Below, one piece after another: positions 54,301 to 62,872 of a DNA stretch of 64,000 nt; position 1 is the stretch's first letter, and each line of letters starts with the position of its first letter. The notes beneath the pieces were generated by a model that made no database searches, was not told the DNA's origin, and was given only the letters and a program-made list of their open reading frames with translations. Position numbers and translations under genes: made by a program. Source of the DNA: Pseudomonas sp. SL4(2022) (lineage in GTDB: Bacteria; Pseudomonadota; Gammaproteobacteria; Pseudomonadales; Pseudomonadaceae); NCBI RefSeq assembly GCF_026625725.1, contig NZ_CP113060.1, forward strand, positions 4,098,001-4,162,000. Direction: 5' to 3'.

Positions 54301-57300
54301 GGCCGGCAGTTCACGCAGGTCGAACCAGTCGATGCGCTGGCCCTGCGGCGCCAGAATGCGCTGGCGCGCCTCGCCACCCACCTCGACAAAGCGCGTACGC
54401 AGCGCCTCATGGCGCGCTTCCAGCTGGTCGAAAGCGGCCTGCAGCGCCTGGCGGTCCAGACGCCCCTGCAGGTCGAGGCCTGCCGGCATATGGTAGGCAC
54501 CGTTGCTCGGGTCCAGACGATTGAGGAACCACAGGCGCTGCTGGGCATGCGACAGCGGCAGGTCGCCACCGCGTGGCAGCGCGCGCAGCACCGGCGCATC
54601 GACAGCTTCGCGTTGCAGGGAAGCCGCACAGTCGGCCAGTCGGCTCTGCTCGAACAGCGCCTTGAGCGGCAGCTGCAGGCCCTGCTGGCGAATGCGGCTG
54701 ACCACCTTGAGCGCGACGATGGAATCGCCGCCCAGCTCGAAGAAATGATCCTGGCGCCCTACCCGCTCCACACCCAGCACTTCGGCCCAGATGGCGGCGA
54801 GGATGCGCTCGTGGTCGGTCTGTGGCGCTTCGTAGTCCTGGCTCTGCCAGGTCGGTTCCGGCAGCGCGGCACGGTCCAGCTTGCCGGCCGGGGTCAGCGG
54901 CAGCTTGTCCAGGGCAATGATCTGCGCGGGGACCATATAGTCCGGCAACACCTTGGCCAGCTCAGCCTTCAGCGGTGCAGTGTCGGCGCCCTGTTTGGCC
55001 ACCACATAGCCCACCAGTTGCTTACCGGTCGGCGTCTCACGGGCGATCACCGCCGCTTCCTGCACGCCTTCGAGGGCCAGCAGTTGGCTCTCGATCTCGC
55101 CCAGCTCGATGCGGAAACCACGGATCTTCACCTGGTGATCGACGCGGCCCAGGTAATCCAGGGTGCCGTCCGCACGCCAGCGCACCAGGTCGCCGGTGCG
55201 GTACATGCGCTCGCCGGCGACGCCGAACGGGTCGGGCAGGAAGCGCTCGGCGGTCAGCTCGGGGCGCTGGAAGTAACCGCGAGCCAGGCCCACTTCACCA
55301 CCGATATACAGCTCGCCTGCCACGCCGATGGGCAGCAGGTTCAGCTCGCTATCCAGCACATACAGGCGGCGCGGGCCGACCGGGTTACCGATGGGGGCAT
55401 AGGCTGCCTCGAAGGAGTCACCCGGGTAGGCTTCCCAGATCAGCGGGGTCACAACGGTTTCGGTCGGGCCGTAGCCGTTGATGATCCGTTGCGGCTGCAG
55501 CACCTTCTGCAGGCGCTCGTAGGTTTCGCGGGTAAAGGCCTCACCACCCAGGGTCCAGGAGCGTACCGGCAGTTTCAGACCCTGCGACTCCACCCAGTCC
55601 AGCAGTTGCTGGGCGTAGCTCGGTGGCAGGCAGGAAATGGTCACGCCTTCGGCGGCGATCACCTGGCAGGTCTTCTCCGCGCTCCACAGTTCCTGGTCAC
55701 GAATCACCAGGCGGCTGCCGAAGGCCAGCGGAACGGTCCAGCGCTCCAGGGCGCCGTCGAAGCTGATCGAGGCGAAATGCAGCTCCACGTCGTCCGGGGT
55801 CATGCCGTAACGCTGGCCGATGGTCTGCACATGCATGCTCAGGCCGAGGTGGTTCACCGCCACGCCCTTGGGCTGGCCGGTGGAGCCGGAGGTGTAGATC
55901 AGGTAGGCCAGATTCAGCGGATGGAGCTGTACCGACGGTGTCGATGCCTCGAAGGCGGACAGGTCCAGCCGATCCAGATACAGCGCTTCAACGCCCTCGC
56001 CCAGCGGCAGGCGCTCGGCCAAGTCAGAGGAAGTGATCAGCCACTGCAGCCCCGAATCCTCGACCATGTAGCTCAGGCGCTCACGCGGATAGTCCGGATC
56101 GAGCGGCACAAAAGCGCCGCCGGCCTTCAGCACCGCCAGCATCGCCACGATCATCGCATTACCGCGCTCCAGCGAGACGCCGACACGGGACTCCGGCTGT
56201 ACGCCGTGGGAAACCAGCAGATTGGCCAGTTGGTTGGAGCGAGACTCCAGCTCGGCGAAGGCAATCCGCTCACCGCCATGCACCAGGGCGATGGCCTCCG
56301 GGCGCAGGCGCGCCTGTTCGGCGATCAGCGCGGGCAGCAGGCGGGCGGCATCGAAGGACTGGCGCGGTTTGTTCCACTCGGCCAGCCGTGCCTGCTCATC
56401 GGCGGAACTCAGCTGCAGGCTGCCCAGCGCACGCGCTGGGTCGCCGCAGACCTGCGCCAGGGCCTGGCGCAGCAACGCCTCGACCTGGGCAATGCCGTCG
56501 GCATCGAAATGCGCACGGTCGTAAGCCAGCAGCAGCTCCAGGCGGCTGCCCGGCAGCACGGCCAGGGTCATCGGGTAATGGGTGAACTCGTGGCTTTGTG
56601 GCAGCCCCAAACGCAGCTCGCCACGCTCGGCCTGCTTGAGTGCCTCGCCCAGTGGGTAGTTCTCGAACACCAGCAGGCTGTCGAACAGTGCCTCGCCGGC
56701 GCTGCCGACCCAGCGCTGGATATCGTGCAGCGGGCTGTGCTCGTGCTCGCGCAGCTGCAGGTTCTGCACCTGCAGCGCGGCCAGCCAGTCGCCCAGCGGC
56801 TGCTCGGCCGGCAGTTGCACGGCAACGGGAAGGCTGTTGATAAACAGGCCAAGCATCTGCTCGCTGCCGGCCAGCTCGGTCGGGCGACCGGCCACGGTGG
56901 CGCCGAAGCACAGGCTGCGCTTGCCGGTCAGGCGCGCCAGCAGCAAGGCCCAGGCGGCCTGTACCAGGGTATTGAGGGTCAGGCCATGGCGATGGGCGAA
57001 GCTGCGAATTCGTTGTTCGGTGGCGCTATCGAGCGGCAGCGGATGACGGGCATGGCCCTGCTCCGGGGCGCGGCACGGCAGGCAGCCGGCGATGCGTGTG
57101 GCACCGTCCAGCGGGGCCAGCTGTTCACGCCAGAAGGCCTGCTCGGTAGCCGCATCCTGGCCTTCGAGCCAGTGGATGTAGTCGCGGAACTGACCGCCCG
57201 GTGCCGGCAGGCGATCACCGTGATACAGGGCCAGCACCTCGGCGAACAGCAGGCCGTTGCTCCAGCCGTCCAGCAACAGATGGTGCAGGGTCCAGACCAG

Positions 57301-60300
57301 CACGAAGTCACCGGCGCCGCGCTGGATCAGCGCCAGGCGCAGCAGCGGCGCCTGGTCGAGGGCAAAGCCGCGCTCGCGCTCGGCGCTGCAGAAGGCCTGC
57401 AGCTGCGCCTCGAAATCGGCGACGCCGCGCCAGTCGAGCTCCTGCCAGTCCAGCTCGACCTCGGCCTGCACCAGTTGCAACGGGCGCTCGCCCAGCAGGA
57501 AGCGGCTGCGCAGCACGCCGTGGCGCGCCAGCACCTGGCGCCAGACGTTCTGCAGGCGAGCAGGATCAAGGCCGGTGAACGGCAGCAGCAGCTGGCTGAC
57601 ATAGCTGCCGGCGCCTTCCAGCTGGCTGTGGAACAGCAGGCCCTGCTGCAGCGGCGACAGCGGGTGGATGTCCTCCACGCCGGCCAGTTCATCCAGCTCG
57701 ATCTGGCTCAGACCGGCCAGCGGCACATCGCTGGGGGTCAGCCGTGGCGAGACCTTGGCACAGTGCTGGGCGATGCTGTGCAACTCATCCTGCAGGCGTG
57801 CGACCAGGCCCTCCAAGGTGGTGCGCGCCAGCTGCGCAGGGTTGAAGTCGATGTGCAGCTGCAGGGCACCGCCACGCTGCTCGGCATTGATGACCAATGG
57901 AGCGTCCATGGGCGCATCGGCTTCGCGCCACAGGCCGCCTTCGCGCAGACGCAAGCCATCGCTGCCCTCGTCGAACTGGCCCAGGTAGTTGAACAGCAGT
58001 TGCGGGGCGCGCTCGGTCAATTGACCTTGTTGGGCCAGTAGACCAAAGCCCAGGCCAAGATCGGGCACTGCGCGCAGTTGCTCCTTGATCGCCTTGAGAC
58101 TGGCAGCCAGCTCGGTCTCGGGCTGCAGGCGCACGGGGTAGAGGCTGGTGAACCAGCCGACGCTGCGCGACAGGTCGATATCCTCGAACAGCGGCGCGCG
58201 GCCATGGCTCTCCAGGTGCAGGGTCAGCGCCGGCTGCTCGCTCCAGCTGCACAGCGCGCGGCTCAGGGCGGTCAGCAGCAGTTCGTCGGCACGCAGGCGA
58301 TAGGCGCGCTGGCCAGCCTGCAGCAGGTCGCGAGTGAAGCCGGCCTCCAGACTCAGCTCGATACGCTTGCGGGTTCCTTCGGTGCCCGCCTCCTGGCTCT
58401 GCAGGGGGAGCTCGCCGCCGGTCTGCTGGGCCTGCCAGTACGGCAGTTGTGCGTCCACATTCCAGTCGACCAGGCGCTCGCCCCAGGTTTTGAAGGCACT
58501 GGTCTTGGCCGGTAGCTGCACCGCCAGGCCGCTGGCCAGTTGCAGACAGGCACGCTGCAGGTCTTCCAGCAGTACGCGCCAGGACACCCCATCGACCACC
58601 AGGTGGTGGATGGACAGCAGCAGGCGATCGGCCTGTCCTGGCTGGGTCAGGTACAGACCACGCAGGTGTGAACCGCTGGCCGGATCAATGTTGCGCTGCA
58701 CGGCGTCATAGTGCGGCTGCGGGTCCTCGCCGGCGGCCAGCTCGACCCGTTGCAGCAGAGAACCCGCCGCTTCGGCGGCATGTACTTGCTGCCACTGGCC
58801 ATCGAGCCGCTCAAAGCGCAGGCGCAAGGCGTCGTGGTGCTGAACCAGGGCTTGCAGCGCCTGTTCCAGATGGGCGGCCGGCAACGGCTCGGCCAGTTCC
58901 AGCAGCAGGTACTGGTTGCACGGGGCCAGGCTCTCGCGCTGCAGCAGGCGCGCCTGGATTGGCAGCAGCGGCGCTGTGCCAGTTACCGGTCCCTGATCGG
59001 CCAGCGGTGCGGTGACGCTGCGGGCAACACCAGCCAGCTGCACCAGGGTCTGCTGCTGGAACAGGTCCTTCGGCGTCAGGCCCAGCCCCTGCTGGCGTGC
59101 ACGACTGACCACCTGCAAGGCGACGATGGAATCGCCACCCAGCTCGAAGAAATGATCCTGGCGCCCTACCCGCTCCACACCCAGCACGTCGGCCCAGATG
59201 GCGGCGAGGATACGCTCGTTGTCGGTCTGCGGCGCTTCGTAGTCCTGGCTCTGCCAGGTCGGTTCCGGCAGCGCGGCGCGATCCAGCTTGCCGGCCGGGG
59301 TCAGCGGCAGCTTGTCCAGGGCAATGATCTGCGCGGGGACCATATAGTCCGGCAACACCTTGGCCAGCTCGGCCTTCAGCGGTGCAGTATCGGCGCCCTG
59401 TTTGGCCACCACATAGCCCACCAGTTGCTTGCCGGCCGGCGTCTCGCGGGCAATGACCGCCGCCTCCTGCACGCCTTCGAGGGCCAGCAGCTGGCTCTCG
59501 ATCTCGCCCAGCTCGATGCGGAAGCCACGGATCTTCACCTGGTGATCGACCCGTCCCAGGTAATCCAGGGTGCCGTCGGCACGCCAGCGCGCCAGATCGC
59601 CGGTGCGGTACATGCGCTCCCCTGCCTGGCCGAACGGATCGGGCAGGAAGCGCTCGGCGGTCAGCTCGGGGCGCTGGAAGTAACCGCGAGCCAGACCGAC
59701 TTCACCGCCGATATACAGCTCACCGGCCACGCCGATGGGCAGCAGGTTCAGCTCGGCATCCAGCACATACAGGCGGCGCGGGCCGACCGGATTGCCGATC
59801 GGCGCATAGGCCGCCTCGAAGCTGTCACCCGGATAGGCTTCCCAGATCAGCGGGGTGACCACCGTCTCGGTCGGGCCGTAGCCGTTGATGATCCGTTGCG
59901 GCTGCAGCACTTTCTGCAGGCGCTCGTAGGTTTCGCGGGTAAAAGCTTCGCCACCCAGGGTCCAGGAACGTACAGGCAGCTTCAGGTTCTGACTTTCCAC
60001 CCAATCCAGCAGTTGTTGGGCATAGCTCGGCGGCAGGCAGGAAATGGTCACGCCTTCGGCGGCGATCACCTGGCAGGTCTTCTCCGCGCTCCACAGTTCC
60101 TGGTCACGAATCACCAGGCGACTGCCGAAGGCCAGCGGTACAGTCCAGCGCTCCAGGGCGCCGTCGAAGCTGATCGAGGCGAAGTGCAGTTCCACATCGT
60201 CAGGGGTCATGCCATAGCGCTGGCCAATGGTTTGCACATGCATGCTCAGGCCGAGGTGGTTCACCGCCACGCCCTTGGGCTGGCCGGTGGAGCCGGAGGT

Positions 60301-62154
60301 GTAGATCAGGTAGGCCAGATTCAGCGGATGGAGCTGTACCTCAGGCGCTGAGGAGTCACACGCGGACAGATCCAGCTGATCCAGATACAGCGGTTCAACC
60401 GCAGAGGACAACGGCAGGCGCTCGGCCAGATCGGACGAGGTGATCAGCCACTTCAGCCCCGAGTCCTCGACCATGTAGCTGAGGCGCTCACGCGGATAGT
60501 CAGGGTCCAGCGGCACAAAAGCGCCGCCGGCCTTCAGCACCGCCAGCATCGCCACGATCATCGCATTACCGCGCTCCAGCGAGACGCCGACACGGGACTC
60601 CGGCTGTACGCCGTGGGAAACCAGCAGATTGGCCAGTTGGTTGGAGCGAGACTCCAGCTCGGCAAAGGCAATCCGCTCGCCGCCATGCACCAGGGCGATG
60701 GCATCCGGACGCAGGCGCGCCTGCTCGGCGATCAATTCAGGCAACAAGCGCGCGGCATCGAAGGCCTGACGCGGCTTATTCCACTCGGCCAGCAAGCGGC
60801 GCTCACCCCTGCTGACCAGCCCCAGTTCGCCCAGCGCGGCCTGCGGCGAGGTGGCGAAGCCGTCGAGCACCTCAAGGAAGCCGGCGATCAGTCGCTCGAT
60901 GCTGCTTTCGGCGAACAGGTCGGCGGCGTAGGCGAAGTTGATCGACAGCTGGTCGCCCTTGTCGCGCACCGCGTCCAGGGCCAGGTCAAAGGGAATCTGG
61001 CTGGACGGCACCTCGTCCAGCACGGTTTCGATGCCCGGCAGCCAGTTGGCTGCCAGCGGATGCTGGCGCCGGTAGTTGAACGCCACCTGGAACAGCGGCT
61101 GCTGGCCCAGACTACGGCTCGGCGCCAGTTCTTCCACCAGGCGCTCGAAAGGCATTTCCTGGTTGGCCTGAGCTTGCTTCAAGCCGATGCGGGCCTGACT
61201 CAGCCAGTCCGCTACCGACTGCTCAGGACGTGGTTCGGCCTTGAGCACCAAGGTGTTGACGAAGAAACCAAGCAGGCGCTCGAAACCCTTGGCACGGCCG
61301 GCCACTGGCACGCCGATGCGCACTTCACGCTGGCCGGACAGGCGCGCCAACTGCAGCTGCAGGGCCGCCAGCAGCACAGTGAACAGAGTCGCGCCATTGG
61401 CCTTGGCCAGGTCGCTGAGACGCGCCACCAGAGCTGGCTCCACCTGCAGCGTGCGGTAGGCGGCACGACGCGCGGCCTGGGCGCTATGCGGGAAGTCCGG
61501 AGTCAAGCTCAGCGGCGGCTGCTCGCTGCCCAGGCGCTCGCGCCAGAAGGCCATCTGCCGGGTGCCCGCCTCGCTATCGAGCCAGTCGCGCTGGCCCACG
61601 ACATACTCGCTGTATTGCAGGGGCTGCGGCGTCATGACCGGCTGGCGATTCTGTAGGCGGGCACGATAGAACTCGGCCATTTCCTCGACCATCACCCGCA
61701 CCGACCAGGCGTCGGAGATGATGTGGTGCATGCCCACCGCCAAGGCGTGGCTGCTCTTGCCGAGGCAATACAGGGCGCAGCGCACCAGCGGCCCCCGGGT
61801 CAGATCGTACTCGGCCTCGATGAAACCACGCGCCAAAGCCTCAAGGTGATCGTCGCCGCCTTCCAGTTCGATGATCTCCAGCGGCATCGAGCCGGGAGGC
61901 AGCACGGCTTGCTGGGCCAGGCCATCCTGCTCGCGGAACACGGTGCGCAGTGCGGCATGGCGAGCGTAGACCTGATCCAGTCCATGACACAGGCTGTCCA
62001 GATCCAGGGCCCCCTCGAAGCGCAGCAGACCACCAATGTTGTAGGCGGTGCTGCCGCTTTCCAGGCGGCTGAAGAACCACAGCCGCTGCTGGGCGAAGGA
62101 CAGCGGAGCCCATTGCAGGGCAGCAACGGGCTGGCACTCGGTTTGCGCGTTCAT
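51364..62154 (-). CDS. NRPS1: three siderophore modules C-A-T-E, C-A-T, C-A-T
   Basis: 3596 residues. Module 1: C (1-455, HHIISDAWS), A (about 460-970), T with GGDS (about 1007), E (1040-1495, HHLVVDGVSW). Module 2: C (about 1500-1925, HHLLLDGWS, the type found after epimerisation), A (about 1927-2440), T with GGDS (about 2474). Module 3: C (about 2530-2980, HHIVSDGWS), A (about 2983-3490), T with GGHS (about 3531). Module 3 pocket residues read D-V-W-H-I-S-L-I-D, a serine code. Modules 1 and 2 share D-G-E-C-W-L-G-V-T; I do not know this code, but the Glu fits a basic or hydroxylated ornithine side chain. The ATG at 62154 has GAGG eight bases before. The first module opens with a C domain, so a starter acyl group or an upstream partner is possible. 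Confidence 0.92.
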   Translation of the reverse strand: MNAQTECQPVAALQWAPLSFAQQRLWFFSRLESGSTAYNIGGLLRFEGALDLDSLCHGLDQVYARHAALRTVFREQDGLAQQAVLPPGSMPLEIIELEGGDDHLEALARGFIEAEYDLTRGPLVRCALYCLGKSSHALAVGMHHIISDAWSVRVMVEEMAEFYRARLQNRQPVMTPQPLQYSEYVVGQRDWLDSEAGTRQMAFWRERLGSEQPPLSLTPDFPHSAQAARRAAYRTLQVEPALVARLSDLAKANGATLFTVLLAALQLQLARLSGQREVRIGVPVAGRAKGFERLLGFFVNTLVLKAEPRPEQSVADWLSQARIGLKQAQANQEMPFERLVEELAPSRSLGQQPLFQVAFNYRRQHPLAANWLPGIETVLDEVPSSQIPFDLALDAVRDKGDQLSINFAYAADLFAESSIERLIAGFLEVLDGFATSPQAALGELGLVSRGERRLLAEWNKPRQAFDAARLLPELIAEQARLRPDAIALVHGGERIAFAELESRSNQLANLLVSHGVQPESRVGVSLERGNAMIVAMLAVLKAGGAFVPLDPDYPRERLSYMVEDSGLKWLITSSDLAERLPLSSAVEPLYLDQLDLSACDSSAPEVQLHPLNLAYLIYTSGSTGQPKGVAVNHLGLSMHVQTIGQRYGMTPDDVELHFASISFDGALERWTVPLAFGSRLVIRDQELWSAEKTCQVIAAEGVTISCLPPSYAQQLLDWVESQNLKLPVRSWTLGGEAFTRETYERLQKVLQPQRIINGYGPTETVVTPLIWEAYPGDSFEAAYAPIGNPVGPRRLYVLDAELNLLPIGVAGELYIGGEVGLARGYFQRPELTAERFLPDPFGQAGERMYRTGDLARWRADGTLDYLGRVDHQVKIRGFRIELGEIESQLLALEGVQEAAVIARETPAGKQLVGYVVAKQGADTAPLKAELAKVLPDYMVPAQIIALDKLPLTPAGKLDRAALPEPTWQSQDYEAPQTDNERILAAIWADVLGVERVGRQDHFFELGGDSIVALQVVSRARQQGLGLTPKDLFQQQTLVQLAGVARSVTAPLADQGPVTGTAPLLPIQARLLQRESLAPCNQYLLLELAEPLPAAHLEQALQALVQHHDALRLRFERLDGQWQQVHAAEAAGSLLQRVELAAGEDPQPHYDAVQRNIDPASGSHLRGLYLTQPGQADRLLLSIHHLVVDGVSWRVLLEDLQRACLQLASGLAVQLPAKTSAFKTWGERLVDWNVDAQLPYWQAQQTGGELPLQSQEAGTEGTRKRIELSLEAGFTRDLLQAGQRAYRLRADELLLTALSRALCSWSEQPALTLHLESHGRAPLFEDIDLSRSVGWFTSLYPVRLQPETELAASLKAIKEQLRAVPDLGLGFGLLAQQGQLTERAPQLLFNYLGQFDEGSDGLRLREGGLWREADAPMDAPLVINAEQRGGALQLHIDFNPAQLARTTLEGLVARLQDELHSIAQHCAKVSPRLTPSDVPLAGLSQIELDELAGVEDIHPLSPLQQGLLFHSQLEGAGSYVSQLLLPFTGLDPARLQNVWRQVLARHGVLRSRFLLGERPLQLVQAEVELDWQELDWRGVADFEAQLQAFCSAERERGFALDQAPLLRLALIQRGAGDFVLVWTLHHLLLDGWSNGLLFAEVLALYHGDRLPAPGGQFRDYIHWLEGQDAATEQAFWREQLAPLDGATRIAGCLPCRAPEQGHARHPLPLDSATEQRIRSFAHRHGLTLNTLVQAAWALLLARLTGKRSLCFGATVAGRPTELAGSEQMLGLFINSLPVAVQLPAEQPLGDWLAALQVQNLQLREHEHSPLHDIQRWVGSAGEALFDSLLVFENYPLGEALKQAERGELRLGLPQSHEFTHYPMTLAVLPGSRLELLLAYDRAHFDADGIAQVEALLRQALAQVCGDPARALGSLQLSSADEQARLAEWNKPRQSFDAARLLPALIAEQARLRPEAIALVHGGERIAFAELESRSNQLANLLVSHGVQPESRVGVSLERGNAMIVAMLAVLKAGGAFVPLDPDYPRERLSYMVEDSGLQWLITSSDLAERLPLGEGVEALYLDRLDLSAFEASTPSVQLHPLNLAYLIYTSGSTGQPKGVAVNHLGLSMHVQTIGQRYGMTPDDVELHFASISFDGALERWTVPLAFGSRLVIRDQELWSAEKTCQVIAAEGVTISCLPPSYAQQLLDWVESQGLKLPVRSWTLGGEAFTRETYERLQKVLQPQRIINGYGPTETVVTPLIWEAYPGDSFEAAYAPIGNPVGPRRLYVLDSELNLLPIGVAGELYIGGEVGLARGYFQRPELTAERFLPDPFGVAGERMYRTGDLVRWRADGTLDYLGRVDHQVKIRGFRIELGEIESQLLALEGVQEAAVIARETPTGKQLVGYVVAKQGADTAPLKAELAKVLPDYMVPAQIIALDKLPLTPAGKLDRAALPEPTWQSQDYEAPQTDHERILAAIWAEVLGVERVGRQDHFFELGGDSIVALKVVSRIRQQGLQLPLKALFEQSRLADCAASLQREAVDAPVLRALPRGGDLPLSHAQQRLWFLNRLDPSNGAYHMPAGLDLQGRLDRQALQAAFDQLEARHEALRTRFVEVGGEARQRILAPQGQRIDWFDLRELPASEREIEARDYAQKLLTRPFNLASEPLLRVSVLRLADQEYRLLLVQHHIVSDGWSMQRFIGEFAAAYAAFAEGRTAQFAPLPLQYADYAQWQRDWLKSSEATRQLAYWKARLGEHQPLLELPTDHPRPAQGARQGLRWRFELSPLLTAQLRALAQREGSTLFSLLLAAWQTLLHRYSGQEDIRVGVPVAGRSLAEMDGVLGCFINTLVLRGEPAGLKPFRDLLGELVQASRNALANQELPFDQLVEALQPTRSLSHHPLFQVTFNHQQVDFSALGSLPGLRVQPHDPGAAGAQFDLALDTEEAADGSLSGFVSYAAELFEARTIARLARHFVRLLEGICADPSQPIGLLPLLEEDEQAQLAIWNDTAKDYGPQVFLSERISQQAARTPQAPALVFGEQTLSYAEVEARINQLANRLRSLGVQRGSLVGISLERSLELVIGLHAIVRAGGAYVPLDPEYPLERLAYLLEDSGVDLLLSHSALVERLPLPAGLKALGLDREDCSAQPVTPPAISLQGNDLAYVIYTSGSTGKPKGAGNSHEALANRILWMQEAYQLGAGDVVLQKTPFSFDVSVWEFFWPLITGACLAVAAPGDHRDPQKLVELIQRHKVSTLHFVPSMLQAFLLHPDVEQCQSLTRVICSGEALPAELQVRTFQRLPQAGLYNLYGPTEAAIDVSHWTCVEEGRHAVPIGRPIANLRLHILDAQLNPVPQGVPGELYIAGIGLARGYHRRPELTAERFLPDPFSSEGGRMYRTGDLVRWRADGAIDYLGRIDHQVKIRGFRVELGEIEAQLGAQPGVAEAVVVARDSQIGKQLVGYLVADPLPVDETAWLAGIKAALKSELPEHMVPSILMRLERMPLSPNGKLERRALPEPVWQARVYRAPQSERQIALAAIWQEVLEVAQVGLDDNFFELGGHSLLATQAVALLRQRLGLELPLRAFFEAENLAALAANLDGQAPAAAEEEDQDLRDMAALLDELEAL
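54712..56384. repeat. A-T domain repeat copy 2 (NRPS1 module 2)
   Basis: Second copy of the 1.67-kb adenylation-carrier segment. Its start (about 54717-54950) differs from copy 3 by about one base in 230, while another part (around 55500-55620) differs clearly from copies 1 and 3. This mosaic pattern points to exchange between copies. Confidence 0.85.
59120..60792. repeat. A-T domain repeat copy 1 (NRPS1 module 1)
   Basis: First copy in translation order. Around 59890-60060 it is almost identical to copy 3 but not copy 2, and just after that (about 60060-60120) it follows copy 2 instead. The short segment at 60340-60420 is its own. Confidence 0.85.
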
Positions 62155-62178
62155 CAACACTACCTCGCAGGCATTGGC

Positions 62179-62541
62179 CTAGGCGCTCAGGGGCGCACCG
62201 GCCGCCTCGCGCTGCAACAGGCGCAAGGCATGGAATTCGATCAGGGATAGCCACTCGTCTTCCTGAAGCCGTAGGTAGGCGTGATCGCCTTCCAGCCACT
62301 CCAGAGTGAAAGCACGGCGACTTTCACGCCTCCAGGCGCACAGGACTTTCGTTCAGGCTGAAGTCCGGCGCGCCCACTACACGCAAACGCTCGACAGCCT
62401 CTCTCGACACGGATGGCACTGAGCCACGGGCAAGTCGAAGTCGTGGCGTAACACGCCGCGAAAACGCCAAGCTTCAGTGAGGCGCTCCACCGATTTGTAA
62501 GTGGACCCTGGCACTACTTGAACTTGGCAGAGCAGCAGCAT
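62179..62541 (-). pseudogene. Small broken gene between mbtH-like and NRPS1
   Basis: The ATG at 62541 overlaps the mbtH-like stop (TAATG), so it was meant to be translated. Its first frame gives about 45 plausible residues (STYKSVERLTEAWRFRGVLRHDF). Protein-like sequence then continues in a second frame (EAVERLRVVGAPDFSLNESPVRLEA) and again in a third (SRRAFTLEWLEGDHAYLRLQ to APLSA, stop at 62179). The three pieces join into one protein of about 115-120 residues if two frame changes are restored. I do not recognise the family. The two frame breaks are either real, making a pseudogene, or sequencing errors. Confidence 0.6.
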
Positions 62542-62744
62542 TAAACATCCATCGCCTCACGCAGGCTGCGCGGGCGCATGTCAGTCCAAACGCTGGCGAT
62601 ATGCGCTAAACAGGTAGGCTTGTCGCCGCGCACACCCGCATCCTGCCAGCCAGCGGGGACTGCTTTGTAGGCTGGCCAAATGGCGTATTGCTGTTGGTCA
62701 TTGATAACCACCAGGAAGGTAGTTTGCGGATTATCCAGGCTCAT
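62541..62744 (-). CDS. MbtH-like NRPS cofactor protein
   Basis: 67 residues with the family signature: AIWPAYKAVPAGWQDAG, then CLAHIASVWTDMRPRSLREAM. MbtH-like proteins bind adenylation domains and are needed for their folding and activity. GAGG lies 9 bases before the ATG. Its position just upstream of NRPS1 fits a role with the A domains of both NRPS genes. Confidence 0.93.
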   Translation of the reverse strand: MSLDNPQTTFLVVINDQQQYAIWPAYKAVPAGWQDAGVRGDKPTCLAHIASVWTDMRPRSLREAMDV

Positions 62745-62830
62745 TCTCAGTACCTCGCATATGCCAATCGAATTGGCTCGCCTTAAAGACGAATAAGGTT
62801 GCTAATAGTTTTTATTTAACTGCAAATTAC

Positions 62831-62851
62831 GGACGAGCGAAGCTCTCGCCC
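62831..62851 (-). terminator. Weak hairpin after the exporter gene
   Basis: GGGCGAG and CTCGTCC can pair on the minus strand around a short loop, 22 bases after the exporter stop. No U-run follows, so termination would be inefficient. The 128-base gap up to mbtH also holds an AT-rich stretch (about 62790-62825) that is a likely promoter zone. Confidence 0.35.
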
Positions 62852-62872
62852 GAAGGCGCTTTAAACTTCAAC

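Noticed and set aside
62780..62815. PvdS box upstream of the mbtH-like gene
   Set aside because: TAAAT and CGT are both present but 22 bases apart instead of 16; no alternative pair fits.
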